This document shows, piece after piece, positions 16,341 through 24,912 of a stretch of 64,000 nucleotides of DNA. Made by a program: the position numbers and the translations under genes. The DNA is taken from the NCBI RefSeq assembly GCF_018881795.1, contig NZ_JACVPQ010000001.1, forward strand, positions 1,274,721 to 1,338,720, written 5' to 3'. Under the pieces are notes generated by a model. It was not told the origin of the DNA. It searched no databases and saw nothing but the letters and a program-made list of their open reading frames with translations. Position 1 is the stretch's first letter, and each line of letters opens with the position of its first letter. The DNA is from Polynucleobacter sp. MWH-Jannik1A5. GTDB taxonomy: Bacteria > Pseudomonadota > Gammaproteobacteria > Burkholderiales > Burkholderiaceae.

Positions 16341-16717
16341 TAAACAGGCTCCACAATCAGGGCCAGTAAGACTTGACGTCCTTCACCCACCAGAATGTTG
16401 TAAGTACGGCAGGCGGCTTGAGAATCCATGATTTCAAAGCCAATTTTGGCGGAAATCAGAGCTTTTAGGAGTTCTGGTTTGGGAAAGCGCTGGTGTTTTC
16501 CAGTCCCAATAAGAATTAATTCTGGTTTTAAATCAACGAGTTGCGAGAAGTGATGGGCTTCCAAGTTATCAAATGACTGGGCTGACCACTCTGAGATGGC
16601 ACCATCCGAGCTCAGGACAACAGCATGGGCGTAAGGAGTCTTATTGATCTCTACGTAACCATCGCCGTAGCCAGTGATCGTATTCGCTCCGGAATGGGGG
16701 TCAGATTGAAGCTTCAA
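16340..16717 (-). CDS. Mth938-domain (DUF498) protein
   Basis: A 125-residue single-domain protein of the Mth938/NDUFAF3-like family: the internal LILIGTGKHQRFPKPEL and the C-terminal IMDSQAACRTYNIL are diagnostic. Family members are small cytoplasmic proteins of unclear biochemical role; the mitochondrial relative assists complex I assembly. It starts with TTG at 16717, with AGAGAG five bases upstream. First gene of the arn transcript and overlapping arnT by one base, which may be only positional. Confidence 0.85.
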   Translation of the reverse strand: MKLQSDPHSGANTITGYGDGYVEINKTPYAHAVVLSSDGAISEWSAQSFDNLEAHHFSQLVDLKPELILIGTGKHQRFPKPELLKALISAKIGFEIMDSQAACRTYNILVGEGRQVLLALIVEPV

Positions 16718-16743
16718 GTGGACTCTCTGTCATAATTATGTGG

Positions 16744-16749
16744 ATTATA
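16744..16749 (-). promoter_or_regulatory. Candidate -10 of the arn operon
   Basis: A perfect TATAAT on the minus strand inside the 79-base divergent spacer, about 27 bases before the TTG start at 16717. A TTGAAA lies upstream (16775-16770) at a long 20-base spacing, so the -35 is uncertain. I see no PmrA-type direct repeat by eye. Confidence 0.4.
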
Positions 16750-16796
16750 GCTAGCTGTTTTTTCTCATATTTCAAGAACTTACCCTTTAATTTATT

Positions 16797-18053
16797 GTGA
16801 AACCAATCCGAAAGTCCCAAAAGCTCGATAACGTCTGTTATGACATACGTGGGCCGGTGCTCGAGCTTGCTCAGCGCATGGAGGAAGAGGGTCACAAAAT
16901 CATCAAATTAAACATCGGAAACGTAGGGGTTTTCGGTTTTGATCCTCCTGAAGAGATTCAGTTGGACATGATCCGCAATTTAAGTAATGCCTCAGCATAT
17001 TCCGATTCCAAAGGAATCTTTTCTGCTCGTAAAGCAATCATGCAGTATTGCCAGGAAAAGGGTATCCAGGGTGTGACCTTGGATGACGTCTATACCGGCA
17101 ATGGCGTTTCTGAGCTCATCGTGCTGTCGATGAATGCGCTATTAAATGATGGCGATGAAGTATTGGTCCCAACTCCAGACTATCCGTTATGGACAGCTGC
17201 AGTGAGTTTATCGAGTGGCACGCCTGTGCACTATCTTTGTGATGAATCCAAAGATTGGGCTCCAGACTTAAATGATCTGCGTAAAAAAATTACACCTCGC
17301 ACCAAAGCAATTGTGGTGATTAATCCCAACAATCCTACTGGCGCAATTTATTCCAAAGAAGTTTTGCTTGAGCTGACGCAGATTGCCCGCGAACACGGTT
17401 TGATTTTGTTTGCTGATGAGATTTACGACAAGATGTTGTATGACGGTGAGAAGCATATTTCTCTTGCGTCTTTATCGACAGATGTAGTCACTATCACCTT
17501 TAACGGCCTATCCAAGAATTACCGTTCATGTGGATACCGCGCTGGCTGGATGATTGTTTCTGGTGATAAAGAAATGGTCCGTGATTACATTGAAGGTCTG
17601 AATATGCTGGCTTCGATGCGCTTGTGTGCAAACGTGCCAGGCCAATATGCAATTCAAACTGCACTAGGTGGTTATCAAAGTATTAATGACTTGGTGGGCG
17701 ACGGTGGTCGTCTTGCAAAACAACGTGATCTCGCATGGAAATTGATTACTGATATTCCGGGTGTGACTTGCGTGAAACCTAAATCAGCTTTGTATCTATT
17801 TCCAAGGCTGGATCCTGAGGTATATCCAATAGAAGATGATCAGCAGTTTGTTGCCGATCTTCTGAAGGAAGAAAAAGTATTGTTAGTACAGGGCTCTGGT
17901 TTTAACTGGGGCAAGCCTGACCACTTCCGTGTAGTGTTCTTGCCTCACGAAGATGTGCTTAAGGAGGCTATTGGCCGTCTCGCACGTTTTCTGGAGCGTT
18001 ATCGTAATAAGCACAGCCGTAAGGCTTCCTCAACTGCAGCAAAGGCATCATGA
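16797..18053 (+). CDS. Pyridoxal-phosphate aminotransferase, AlaA/AlaC type (alanine-forming)
   Basis: A 418-residue class I aminotransferase, probably glutamate-pyruvate transaminase making alanine. NPNNPTGAIYS, ADEIYDKMLYDG and NGLSKNYRSCGYRAGW (PLP lysine) are family motifs. It starts with GTG at 16797 (MKPIRKSQKLDNVCYDIRGP, an N-terminus conserved in Burkholderiales), with no visible Shine-Dalgarno sequence. The last four bases overlap hom (ATGA), so it heads a hom-thrC operon. Which keto acid it prefers cannot be told. Confidence 0.85.
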   Translation: MKPIRKSQKLDNVCYDIRGPVLELAQRMEEEGHKIIKLNIGNVGVFGFDPPEEIQLDMIRNLSNASAYSDSKGIFSARKAIMQYCQEKGIQGVTLDDVYTGNGVSELIVLSMNALLNDGDEVLVPTPDYPLWTAAVSLSSGTPVHYLCDESKDWAPDLNDLRKKITPRTKAIVVINPNNPTGAIYSKEVLLELTQIAREHGLILFADEIYDKMLYDGEKHISLASLSTDVVTITFNGLSKNYRSCGYRAGWMIVSGDKEMVRDYIEGLNMLASMRLCANVPGQYAIQTALGGYQSINDLVGDGGRLAKQRDLAWKLITDIPGVTCVKPKSALYLFPRLDPEVYPIEDDQQFVADLLKEEKVLLVQGSGFNWGKPDHFRVVFLPHEDVLKEAIGRLARFLERYRNKHSRKASSTAAKAS

Positions 18054-19360
18054 AACCGATTCAAGTAGGTCTATTAGGTATTGGCACTGTTGGTGGTGGC
18101 GTATTCACCGTTCTCGAACGTAACCAGGATGAGATTACTCGTCGCGCTGGCCGTGGTATTCGTATTAATACCGTTGCTGATCTCAATGTAGATCGTGCCA
18201 AAGAGTTGGTGAAGGATCGCGCACAAGTGGTGAGTGATGCCCGCGCAGTAATTAATAACCCAGAGATTGATATCGTTGTTGAATTGATTGGTGGTTATGG
18301 AATTGCTAAGGACTTAGTTCTAGAAGCGATTGCCGCTGGTAAGCACGTAGTGACAGCCAATAAGGCATTGATCGCGGTACACGGCAATGAGATTTTTAAA
18401 GCAGCACATGCCAAAGGTGTGATGGTGGCTTTTGAGGCTGCAGTTGCAGGTGGTATCCCCATTATTAAAGCTTTGCGCGAGGGCTTAACTGCCAACCGCA
18501 TCGAATGGATTGCCGGCATCATTAATGGCACAACGAATTTCATCTTGTCTGAGATGCGAGACAAAGGTTTGGATTTTCAAACAGTTCTGAAAGAAGCGCA
18601 ACGCTTAGGCTACGCGGAGGCAGACCCAACTTTTGATATTGAAGGCGTAGACGCAGCGCATAAAGCGACCATCATGAGTGCGATTGCATTTGGCATTCCA
18701 ATGCAGTTTGAAAAAGCACACGTTGAAGGCATCACTAAGTTAGATGCGATTGATATTAAATACGCCGAGCAATTAGGCTATCGCATTAAGTTGCTAGGTA
18801 TTGCTAAGAAAACACCAATCGGTGTTGAATTGCGCGTACACCCAACACTCATTCCATCTAAGCGTTTAATTGCAAACGTTGAGGGCGCCATGAATGCCGT
18901 GCAAGTATTTGGTGATGCAGTTGGCACCACCTTGTATTACGGTAAAGGCGCGGGTTCTGAGCCAACTGCTTCTGCTGTAATCGCTGACTTGGTTGACATC
19001 ACCCGCTTATTAAATGCAGATCCTGAGCATCGTGTTCCATATTTGGCCTTCCAGGCAAATGCTGTGCAGGACACCCCTGTATTGCCAATCGGCGAGATCA
19101 CTACTAGTTATTACCTACGCTTGCGCGTGGCCGATCAAGCCGGCGTCTTGGCTGACATCACCAAAATTTTGGCTTCACATGGTGTTTCAATCGATGCGCT
19201 CTTGCAAAAAGAAGCTGACGAAGGTGAGAGTCAAACGGATTTAGTAGCTTTGACTCACGAAACCAAAGAAAAGAACATGCTTGCTGCAATTAAGGAGATT
19301 CAAGCTCTCAAAACTGTTGCCGGTGAAGTGGTGAAGATCCGTTTAGAAAATTTGTCTTAA
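18050..19360 (+). CDS. hom: Homoserine dehydrogenase
   Basis: A 436-residue enzyme reducing aspartate semialdehyde to homoserine in the threonine/methionine branch. An N-terminal NAD(P) site, GLLGIGTVGGGVF, is followed by the HTANKALIA-type segment (VTANKALIAVHG) and the catalytic GIINGTTNFILSEM near residue 160. A C-terminal ACT domain starts near residue 350 (YYLRLRVADQAGVLADIT), consistent with feedback control by threonine. Start overlaps the aminotransferase stop; thrC follows after 19 bases. Confidence 0.96.
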   Translation: MKPIQVGLLGIGTVGGGVFTVLERNQDEITRRAGRGIRINTVADLNVDRAKELVKDRAQVVSDARAVINNPEIDIVVELIGGYGIAKDLVLEAIAAGKHVVTANKALIAVHGNEIFKAAHAKGVMVAFEAAVAGGIPIIKALREGLTANRIEWIAGIINGTTNFILSEMRDKGLDFQTVLKEAQRLGYAEADPTFDIEGVDAAHKATIMSAIAFGIPMQFEKAHVEGITKLDAIDIKYAEQLGYRIKLLGIAKKTPIGVELRVHPTLIPSKRLIANVEGAMNAVQVFGDAVGTTLYYGKGAGSEPTASAVIADLVDITRLLNADPEHRVPYLAFQANAVQDTPVLPIGEITTSYYLRLRVADQAGVLADITKILASHGVSIDALLQKEADEGESQTDLVALTHETKEKNMLAAIKEIQALKTVAGEVVKIRLENLS

Positions 19361-19379
19361 GTTAAATTCAGCAAAATAC

Positions 19380-20822
19380 ATGCGTTACCAATCTACTCGC
19401 GGCAATAGTCCGCAACAATCCTTCTTAGAAATTTTGTTAGGTGGATTGGCGCCTGATGGCGGCTTGTATTTGCCTGTCCAATACCCAAAGATCACTGCAG
19501 CACAATTGGATTCATGGCGTGGTTTGTCATATGCCGATTTAGCTTATGAAGTATTAAGTCTTTATTGTGACGATATTCCTGAGGCAGACTTACGCGCACT
19601 CTTGCGTAAAACTTATACCGAGCAGGTGTATTGCAATGGACGTCCACAAGACAACGCCAAAGACATTACCCCAATACATTGGTTGGGTGAGGAAAAGGGT
19701 ACACGTATTGGTTTATTGAGTCTCTCAAATGGACCAACATTAGCCTTTAAAGATATGGCCATGCAGTTGCTTGGCAATCTGTTTGAATACGCTCTTAAGA
19801 AAAAAGGCCAGCATCTCAATATTTTGGGCGCAACTTCTGGCGATACTGGCAGTGCTGCAGAATATGCAATGCGCGGTAAAGAGGGTGTAAAGGTGTTTAT
19901 GCTTTCACCGCGCGGCAAGATGAGTGCATTCCAATCTGCACAAATGTATTCCTTGCAAGATCCGAATATTTTCAACTTAGCGGTAGCGGGCGTCTTTGAT
20001 GATTGCCAGGATATCGTGAAGGCGGTCAGTAATGATCATGCTTTTAAAGCGAAGAATCAGATTGGTACCGTGAACTCCATTAACTGGGGTCGTGTAGTGG
20101 CTCAAGTGGTTTACTACTTCCAAGGTTATTTATTGGCTACCAAATCTAGTAATGAGAAGGTTTCATTTACTGTGCCATCAGGCAATTTTGGTAATGTTTG
20201 TGCCGGACACATTGCCCGCATGATGGGTTTGCCCATCGAACATTTAATTGTTGCTACCAACGAGAATGACGTTCTTGACGAGTTCTTCCGAACTGGCGTC
20301 TATCGCGCTCGCAAGTCAGCGGAAACGCTGCATACCTCCAGCCCATCTATGGATATCTCTAAAGCGAGCAACTTTGAACGCTTCGTATTTGATTTCATGG
20401 GTCAAGATGGCAAAGCAACTGCTGCTATGTTTAAGCAAGTGGATGTGGCTGGCGGCTTTGACATTTCCAAAGATACTGTTTTTAAAGAAATTGGTAAGTA
20501 CGGCTTCCAATCAGGTCGCAGTACACATGAGAATCGCCTTGCAACTATTCGTGATGTTGATCAGCGCTATGGCGTCATGATTGATACGCATACCGCTGAT
20601 GGCGTGAAAGTTGCACGTGAGCACTTACAAGCGGGTATTCCAATGATCGTCCTTGAGACGGCATTACCCATTAAGTTTGAAGAGACGATTGAGCTTGCTC
20701 TAGCTCGTCCCGCCGAGTGCCCGCCTGCTTTTAAAGATATTAAATCGAAGCCGCAGCGCGTAGAGGATATTGACGCTGATGTAGATCAAGTTAAAGCTTT
20801 CATTACTACGCATCTTGGTTAA
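19380..20822 (+). CDS. thrC: Threonine synthase
   Basis: A 480-residue PLP enzyme converting O-phosphohomoserine to threonine. The PLP lysine is in GPTLAFKDMAMQ, and GATSGDTGSAAEYA binds the cofactor phosphate. The length fits the long fungal/proteobacterial subclass. Third gene of aminotransferase-hom-thrC, the direct continuation of the pathway. Confidence 0.96.
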   Translation: MRYQSTRGNSPQQSFLEILLGGLAPDGGLYLPVQYPKITAAQLDSWRGLSYADLAYEVLSLYCDDIPEADLRALLRKTYTEQVYCNGRPQDNAKDITPIHWLGEEKGTRIGLLSLSNGPTLAFKDMAMQLLGNLFEYALKKKGQHLNILGATSGDTGSAAEYAMRGKEGVKVFMLSPRGKMSAFQSAQMYSLQDPNIFNLAVAGVFDDCQDIVKAVSNDHAFKAKNQIGTVNSINWGRVVAQVVYYFQGYLLATKSSNEKVSFTVPSGNFGNVCAGHIARMMGLPIEHLIVATNENDVLDEFFRTGVYRARKSAETLHTSSPSMDISKASNFERFVFDFMGQDGKATAAMFKQVDVAGGFDISKDTVFKEIGKYGFQSGRSTHENRLATIRDVDQRYGVMIDTHTADGVKVAREHLQAGIPMIVLETALPIKFEETIELALARPAECPPAFKDIKSKPQRVEDIDADVDQVKAFITTHLG

Positions 20823-20862
20823 TTGATTTAACCCAAAGCTTTAAGCAATCAGGAATCACCTT

Positions 20863-22101
20863 ATGACTAAGCCACCGATGTTGACAGCGCAGCAGGCCTT
20901 AGACCATTTACTCTCTCATGCAGTAGCGGTCAAAGAGAGTGAGAAGGTCAATACACAAGCCGCTTTGGGAAGGGTGCTTGCTGAAGACTTAAAAAGCTTG
21001 GTGGATGTTCCGCCGCTGGATAACACCTCAATGGACGGTTATGCTGTTCGCTGTGCGGATACTGCAACTCCAGGTCAAGCGCTCAAGATTGCGCAACGCA
21101 TTCCAGCTGGTTCAGTAGGAGTGCTATTAGAGCCCGGCACAGTTGCCAGAATTTTCACGGGCGCCCCAGTTCCTCCCGGTGCTGATGCGGTAGTGATGCA
21201 AGAAGATTGCACGGTTGATGGTCAGTCCGATCAAGTGACTATCAATATTGCTCCGACGTTGGGTCAGTGGATTCGTCGTAGAGGTGAGGATTTAACGGCG
21301 GGTAAGACATGTCTGGTCGCTGGTACATTCTTGCGCCCGCAAGAGTTGGGTATGGCTGCTTCAGCAGGCCAAACTCACCTCAATGTTAAGCGTCGTGTAA
21401 AGGTGGCTGCATTCTTTACAGGTGACGAGTTAGCACTTCCAGGCGAGCCCTTAAAGCCAGGAGGCATCTACAACTCGAATCGCGATACCTTATTAGCCTG
21501 CTTGAAGTCCCTGGGTTGCGATGCAACGGATTTAGGTATTGTTCCCGATCGTTTGGACGCAACTCGTGAAGCATTGCGTAAAGCAAGCAAAGATCACGAT
21601 TTAATTATTACCTCCGGTGGTGTCTCCGTTGGTGAAGAAGACCACATTAAACCTGCGGTGACTGTGGAAGGAAGATTGGATCTGTGGCAAATCGCAATCA
21701 AGCCTGGAAAGCCTCTGGCATTTGGAGCGGTACGCAAATCAAATGAGTCAATAGACGGTGAGGCTTGGTTTATTGGCCTACCTGGTAATCCAGTTTCTAG
21801 TTTTGTGACCTTCTTATTGTTTGTTCGCCCTTTTATTTTGAAGCTGCAAGGACGCGAAGCCAAACTCCCTCAATCGTATTTAATGCGTGCTGACTTTGAT
21901 TGGCTAAAAGCCGATCGTCGCAATGAGTTCTTGCGGGTCAAAATCAATGATCAAGGCGGTCTGGATTTATTTCCTAATCAAAGCTCAGGCGTTCTTACTA
22001 GCGCATCTTGGGGTGATGGTTTGGTTGATTGTCCGCCAAATCAGCCAATCAAAGCTGGTGATTTGGTGAAATACATTCCTTTTGATGCGCTTCTCAAATA
22101 A
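20863..22101 (+). CDS. moeA: Molybdopterin molybdenumtransferase
   Basis: A 412-residue enzyme that inserts molybdate into adenylylated molybdopterin, the last general step of Mo-cofactor synthesis. Motifs are DNTSMDGYAVR, the MoCF-domain TSGGVSVGEEDH and GLPGNPVSS. It is followed by moaD and moaE, forming a small cofactor cluster on the thrC transcript. The large Mo enzyme of this window (SoeA) needs this cofactor. Confidence 0.95.
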   Translation: MTKPPMLTAQQALDHLLSHAVAVKESEKVNTQAALGRVLAEDLKSLVDVPPLDNTSMDGYAVRCADTATPGQALKIAQRIPAGSVGVLLEPGTVARIFTGAPVPPGADAVVMQEDCTVDGQSDQVTINIAPTLGQWIRRRGEDLTAGKTCLVAGTFLRPQELGMAASAGQTHLNVKRRVKVAAFFTGDELALPGEPLKPGGIYNSNRDTLLACLKSLGCDATDLGIVPDRLDATREALRKASKDHDLIITSGGVSVGEEDHIKPAVTVEGRLDLWQIAIKPGKPLAFGAVRKSNESIDGEAWFIGLPGNPVSSFVTFLLFVRPFILKLQGREAKLPQSYLMRADFDWLKADRRNEFLRVKINDQGGLDLFPNQSSGVLTSASWGDGLVDCPPNQPIKAGDLVKYIPFDALLK

Positions 22102-22119
22102 TCGGTTTACGATTAACTC

Positions 22120-22377
22120 ATGAAACTTGAATTACGATTCTTTGCCTCATTGCGTGAAGCGCTTGGTCTCTCGCAAGAGAGTGTCACTGTTCCTGCAACA
22201 GTGAAGACGATTGCCGAACTTCGGGAGCATCTCATTGAGCGCGGCAACCCTTGGTCTGAAGTATTGGCTGAAGGTAAGGTATTGCGCTGTGCCCTTAATC
22301 AACACATGGTTGATGCTGGTACTCCATTGCAAGATGGTGCTGAAGTAGCTTTCTTTCCTCCGGTGACCGGCGGCTAG
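22120..22377 (+). CDS. moaD: Molybdopterin synthase sulfur carrier subunit
   Basis: An 85-residue ubiquitin-like protein ending in Gly-Gly (PPVTGG), the residue pair that is thiocarboxylated and delivers sulfur to the molybdopterin precursor. It lies 18 bases after moeA and one base before moaE. Confidence 0.94.
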   Translation: MKLELRFFASLREALGLSQESVTVPATVKTIAELREHLIERGNPWSEVLAEGKVLRCALNQHMVDAGTPLQDGAEVAFFPPVTGG

Positions 22378-22378
22378 T

Positions 22379-22843
22379 ATGTCCAATTCATCTATTCGTA
22401 TTCAGGAAAACGATTTCGACCTTAGTGCTGAAATAGGGGCGCTTCGTAAGAATGATCCACGTGTTGGTGCGGTGGTGTCTTTCCTGGGAACGGTCCGGGA
22501 TATGAATGACGGTAGCCAAGTGAAAGGCATGACGCTGGAGCACTACCCTGGCATGACTGAAAAAGCGTTGCAAGAAATTTTGGACCAGGCTAAAGCGCGT
22601 TGGGACATCTATCAAACTCTAGTGATTCATCGAGTGGGTCCGCTCCTACCCGAGGATCAAATTGTTCTGGTTGCGGTTACTAGCGCTCATAGGGGAGAAG
22701 CTTTTGCTGCCTGCGAGTTCATCATGGACTACTTAAAAACAGCAGCCCCATTTTGGAAAAAAGAAGACACACCTGAGGGTGCTCGTTGGGTGGATGCCCG
22801 CGTGACTGACGAGGCTGCAATGGCGCGTTGGAATAAATCCTAA
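22379..22843 (+). CDS. moaE: Molybdopterin synthase catalytic subunit
   Basis: A 154-residue partner of MoaD converting cyclic pyranopterin monophosphate to molybdopterin. HRVGPLLPEDQIVLV, SAHRGEAFAACEFIMD and the catalytic lysine segment PFWKKE are typical. It starts one base after the moaD stop, which fits tight coupling. Confidence 0.95.
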   Translation: MSNSSIRIQENDFDLSAEIGALRKNDPRVGAVVSFLGTVRDMNDGSQVKGMTLEHYPGMTEKALQEILDQAKARWDIYQTLVIHRVGPLLPEDQIVLVAVTSAHRGEAFAACEFIMDYLKTAAPFWKKEDTPEGARWVDARVTDEAAMARWNKS

Positions 22844-22876
22844 TTTGTATTGCATTTTTCGTAAGAGAGATTTCAA

Positions 22877-24535
22877 GTGAATAAATTAGTTGCCTTGCTG
22901 TTGACTACTATTGCTTTCAGCGTATCTGCCGCAGAGAGGCCTGTTGTTAAGATTGAAACAGGTAGCTTGCAAGGTGTGATCGAGCACAACATGCAGGCGT
23001 TTAAAAACGTTCCTTATGCAGCCCCTCCGTTGGGTGAGCTGCGTTGGCGCCCTCCACAACCAGCGCTTGCTTGGAGTGGAACACGTGATGCTAGTAAGTT
23101 TGGTGGTGCTTGTCCGCAGCAATATATTAAAAATCTTAACGATGGTCTTGGGCTTCCAGGTAGTGAGGATTGTTTAAAGCTCAACGTTTTTGCGCCCTCA
23201 AAACCTAATAAGAATTTGCCAGTCATGGTTTGGTTCCATGGTGGCGGATTAATCGTAGATGGCGCTAAAGATCCACAGTTCACCCCAATCAATTTGGTGA
23301 AGAATGGTGTCATCGTTGTTACGGTTGACTATCGCCTTGGATCATTAGGCTTCTTTGCTTCAAAAGAGTTGATTGAAGAAGCAAAAGCTAAGGGTGAGCC
23401 AGTAGGCAATTACGGCACCATGGATCAAATTGCCTCTTTAAAGTGGGTCAAAAAGAATATTGAAGCATTTGGGGGAGATCCCAATAACGTAACAATCTTT
23501 GGTCAATCAGCTGGTGGTAGAAGTGTGACCTGGTTAATGGTTTCTGATGCAGCTAAGGGGCTGTTCCATAAGGCGATTGCCCAAAGTGCGCAACAAAGTC
23601 CTTTAAGGGGAATGACTGAAAAGCGTTTTGGCTTAACACCAGAAGTGGATATAGGCGCTAAATTTATGGCTGCACTTGGCGCAAAATCATTAGCCGAGTT
23701 AAGAAAATTACCAGTTCAAAAACTAATCCTTGATGGCAACTCTTACTATGCCGGTGAGTTTGGCGGTCCTTTTGTGGATGGTCAGATTTTAAAGGGCGAC
23801 CCCATTCCTTTGTTTGCCGCTGGTAAGCAGGCAAAAGTTCCTTTCATGATTGGTACAAACTCATTTGATAGCGATTTCATGTTGCCTGGCGAGCCTGCCT
23901 TAGATGTCTTTTTGAAGAATGTGCACGAAGACCCAAAGATTATTGAGCAGCTTTATGCCAATGTAAAAGATAAATGCATTTTGAATTCTTTTGTAATCCA
24001 GGATCTGATGTATCGCGCCAGTACCAAATTATTGGCAAATAGCATGAATGGCATTGCCCCCGGCTATGCCTATTACTTTGATTACTTAACTCAGAATATT
24101 CGAGCCGCTTTACCGGGTGCGCCTCATACTTACGAGATACCTTATGTCTTCGGTAGCTTGGGGTTAGTAACCCAAGCTCCTAAGCAGGCCTTAACGGGTG
24201 TGAATCAATGCGATCGAATTGAAAAAGATATTGCTGGGTTCAAGAAAACGCATGTCTGGCCAAAAGACTGGTTTCCGATTGTGGATAAAAATAACCCTCA
24301 GGATCAAGTAATGTCAGAGAGGTTATCTACTAGTTGGGCAGCATTTGCCAAAACCGGCAATCCAAATGTGAGTGGTCAGGCAAACTGGCCCATATACAAC
24401 CTGAATGCAGACGTTATGAGAAATTTTTCACCTGGCTCTGAAACGATTACGGGATTATTTAAAGATCGGGTGGCTTATCAAGCTCTGCATTTAAGAGAAA
24501 TCTATGCGATCGAACGTGTAAAAGATGCTTTCTAA
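22877..24535 (+). CDS. Secreted type B carboxylesterase
   Basis: A 552-residue alpha/beta-hydrolase of the cholinesterase/para-nitrobenzyl-esterase family. A signal peptide (residues 1 to about 19, ending VSAA) points to the periplasm or outside. The nucleophile elbow GQSAGG lies near residue 213, after NVTIF; the oxyanion motif WFHGGG is near residue 120 and the catalytic His region is HTYEIPYVFG. Start is GTG at 22877 with AAGAGAG upstream. The substrate is unknown. It ends the moeA-moaDE transcript and is closed by a strong terminator. Confidence 0.88.
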   Translation: MNKLVALLLTTIAFSVSAAERPVVKIETGSLQGVIEHNMQAFKNVPYAAPPLGELRWRPPQPALAWSGTRDASKFGGACPQQYIKNLNDGLGLPGSEDCLKLNVFAPSKPNKNLPVMVWFHGGGLIVDGAKDPQFTPINLVKNGVIVVTVDYRLGSLGFFASKELIEEAKAKGEPVGNYGTMDQIASLKWVKKNIEAFGGDPNNVTIFGQSAGGRSVTWLMVSDAAKGLFHKAIAQSAQQSPLRGMTEKRFGLTPEVDIGAKFMAALGAKSLAELRKLPVQKLILDGNSYYAGEFGGPFVDGQILKGDPIPLFAAGKQAKVPFMIGTNSFDSDFMLPGEPALDVFLKNVHEDPKIIEQLYANVKDKCILNSFVIQDLMYRASTKLLANSMNGIAPGYAYYFDYLTQNIRAALPGAPHTYEIPYVFGSLGLVTQAPKQALTGVNQCDRIEKDIAGFKKTHVWPKDWFPIVDKNNPQDQVMSERLSTSWAAFAKTGNPNVSGQANWPIYNLNADVMRNFSPGSETITGLFKDRVAYQALHLREIYAIERVKDAF

Positions 24536-24556
24536 AATTCAAGTAAATAGCAAACC

Positions 24557-24585
24557 AACCACCCTCAAGGGTGGTTTTTGTTTTT
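24557..24585. terminator. Rho-independent terminator between esterase and GIY-YIG genes
   Basis: Perfect arms AACCACCC (24557-24564) and GGGTGGTT (24569-24576) with loop TCAA, followed by TTTGTTTTT on the plus strand. The last codons of the opposing GIY-YIG gene (stop at 24565) are inside this hairpin. Confidence 0.9.
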
Positions 24586-24819
24586 AAAGAATGCCAACTT
24601 TTCAGAACGGGGAAGTTGCTTTAATTTGATCTCTGCCTTTGAGGCTTCAGATCGATCCGGGTGTTCTTGTGTAGCTAAAAGGACAACTGGTCTGCGAGCT
24701 CTTGTATAGCGAGCGCCTTGCCCTGAGTTGTGAGCTTCTAGGCGATGCTCTAGACGGTTTGTTATGCCGGCATAGTACGTGCCGTCAGAGCATTCTAGGA
24801 GGTAAACAAGCCAGGTCAA
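24565..24819 (-). CDS. GIY-YIG domain protein
   Basis: An 84-residue stand-alone GIY-YIG nuclease domain, YhbQ-like: TWLVYLLECSDGTYYAGIT holds the two Tyr-containing motif blocks, followed by RLEHRLEAHNSGQGARYT with the catalytic Arg/His. Such small proteins occur widely and their biological role is not settled. The C-terminal six residues are encoded by the terminator hairpin of the convergent esterase gene. Confidence 0.85.
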   Translation of the reverse strand: MTWLVYLLECSDGTYYAGITNRLEHRLEAHNSGQGARYTRARRPVVLLATQEHPDRSEASKAEIKLKQLPRSEKLAFFKNKNHP

Positions 24820-24856
24820 AATGGGTCAAATTCGAGTGAAAAAGGGCTCAAAAACC

Positions 24857-24884
24857 CTTGAAATTGGCAATATTGCCCTTATAT
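24857..24884 (+). promoter_or_regulatory. Sigma-32 type heat-shock promoter of clpB
   Basis: A -35 element CTTGAAA (24857-24863) and a -10 element CCCTTATAT (24876-24884) are separated by 12 bases, 28 bases before the clpB ATG. This fits the known sigma-32 pattern (CTTGAAA, then CCCCATNT). The gene behind it is a classical heat-shock gene, which supports the reading. Confidence 0.75.
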
Positions 24885-24912
24885 TCTATAGATAGATATA
24901 TGGAGTGCATAA

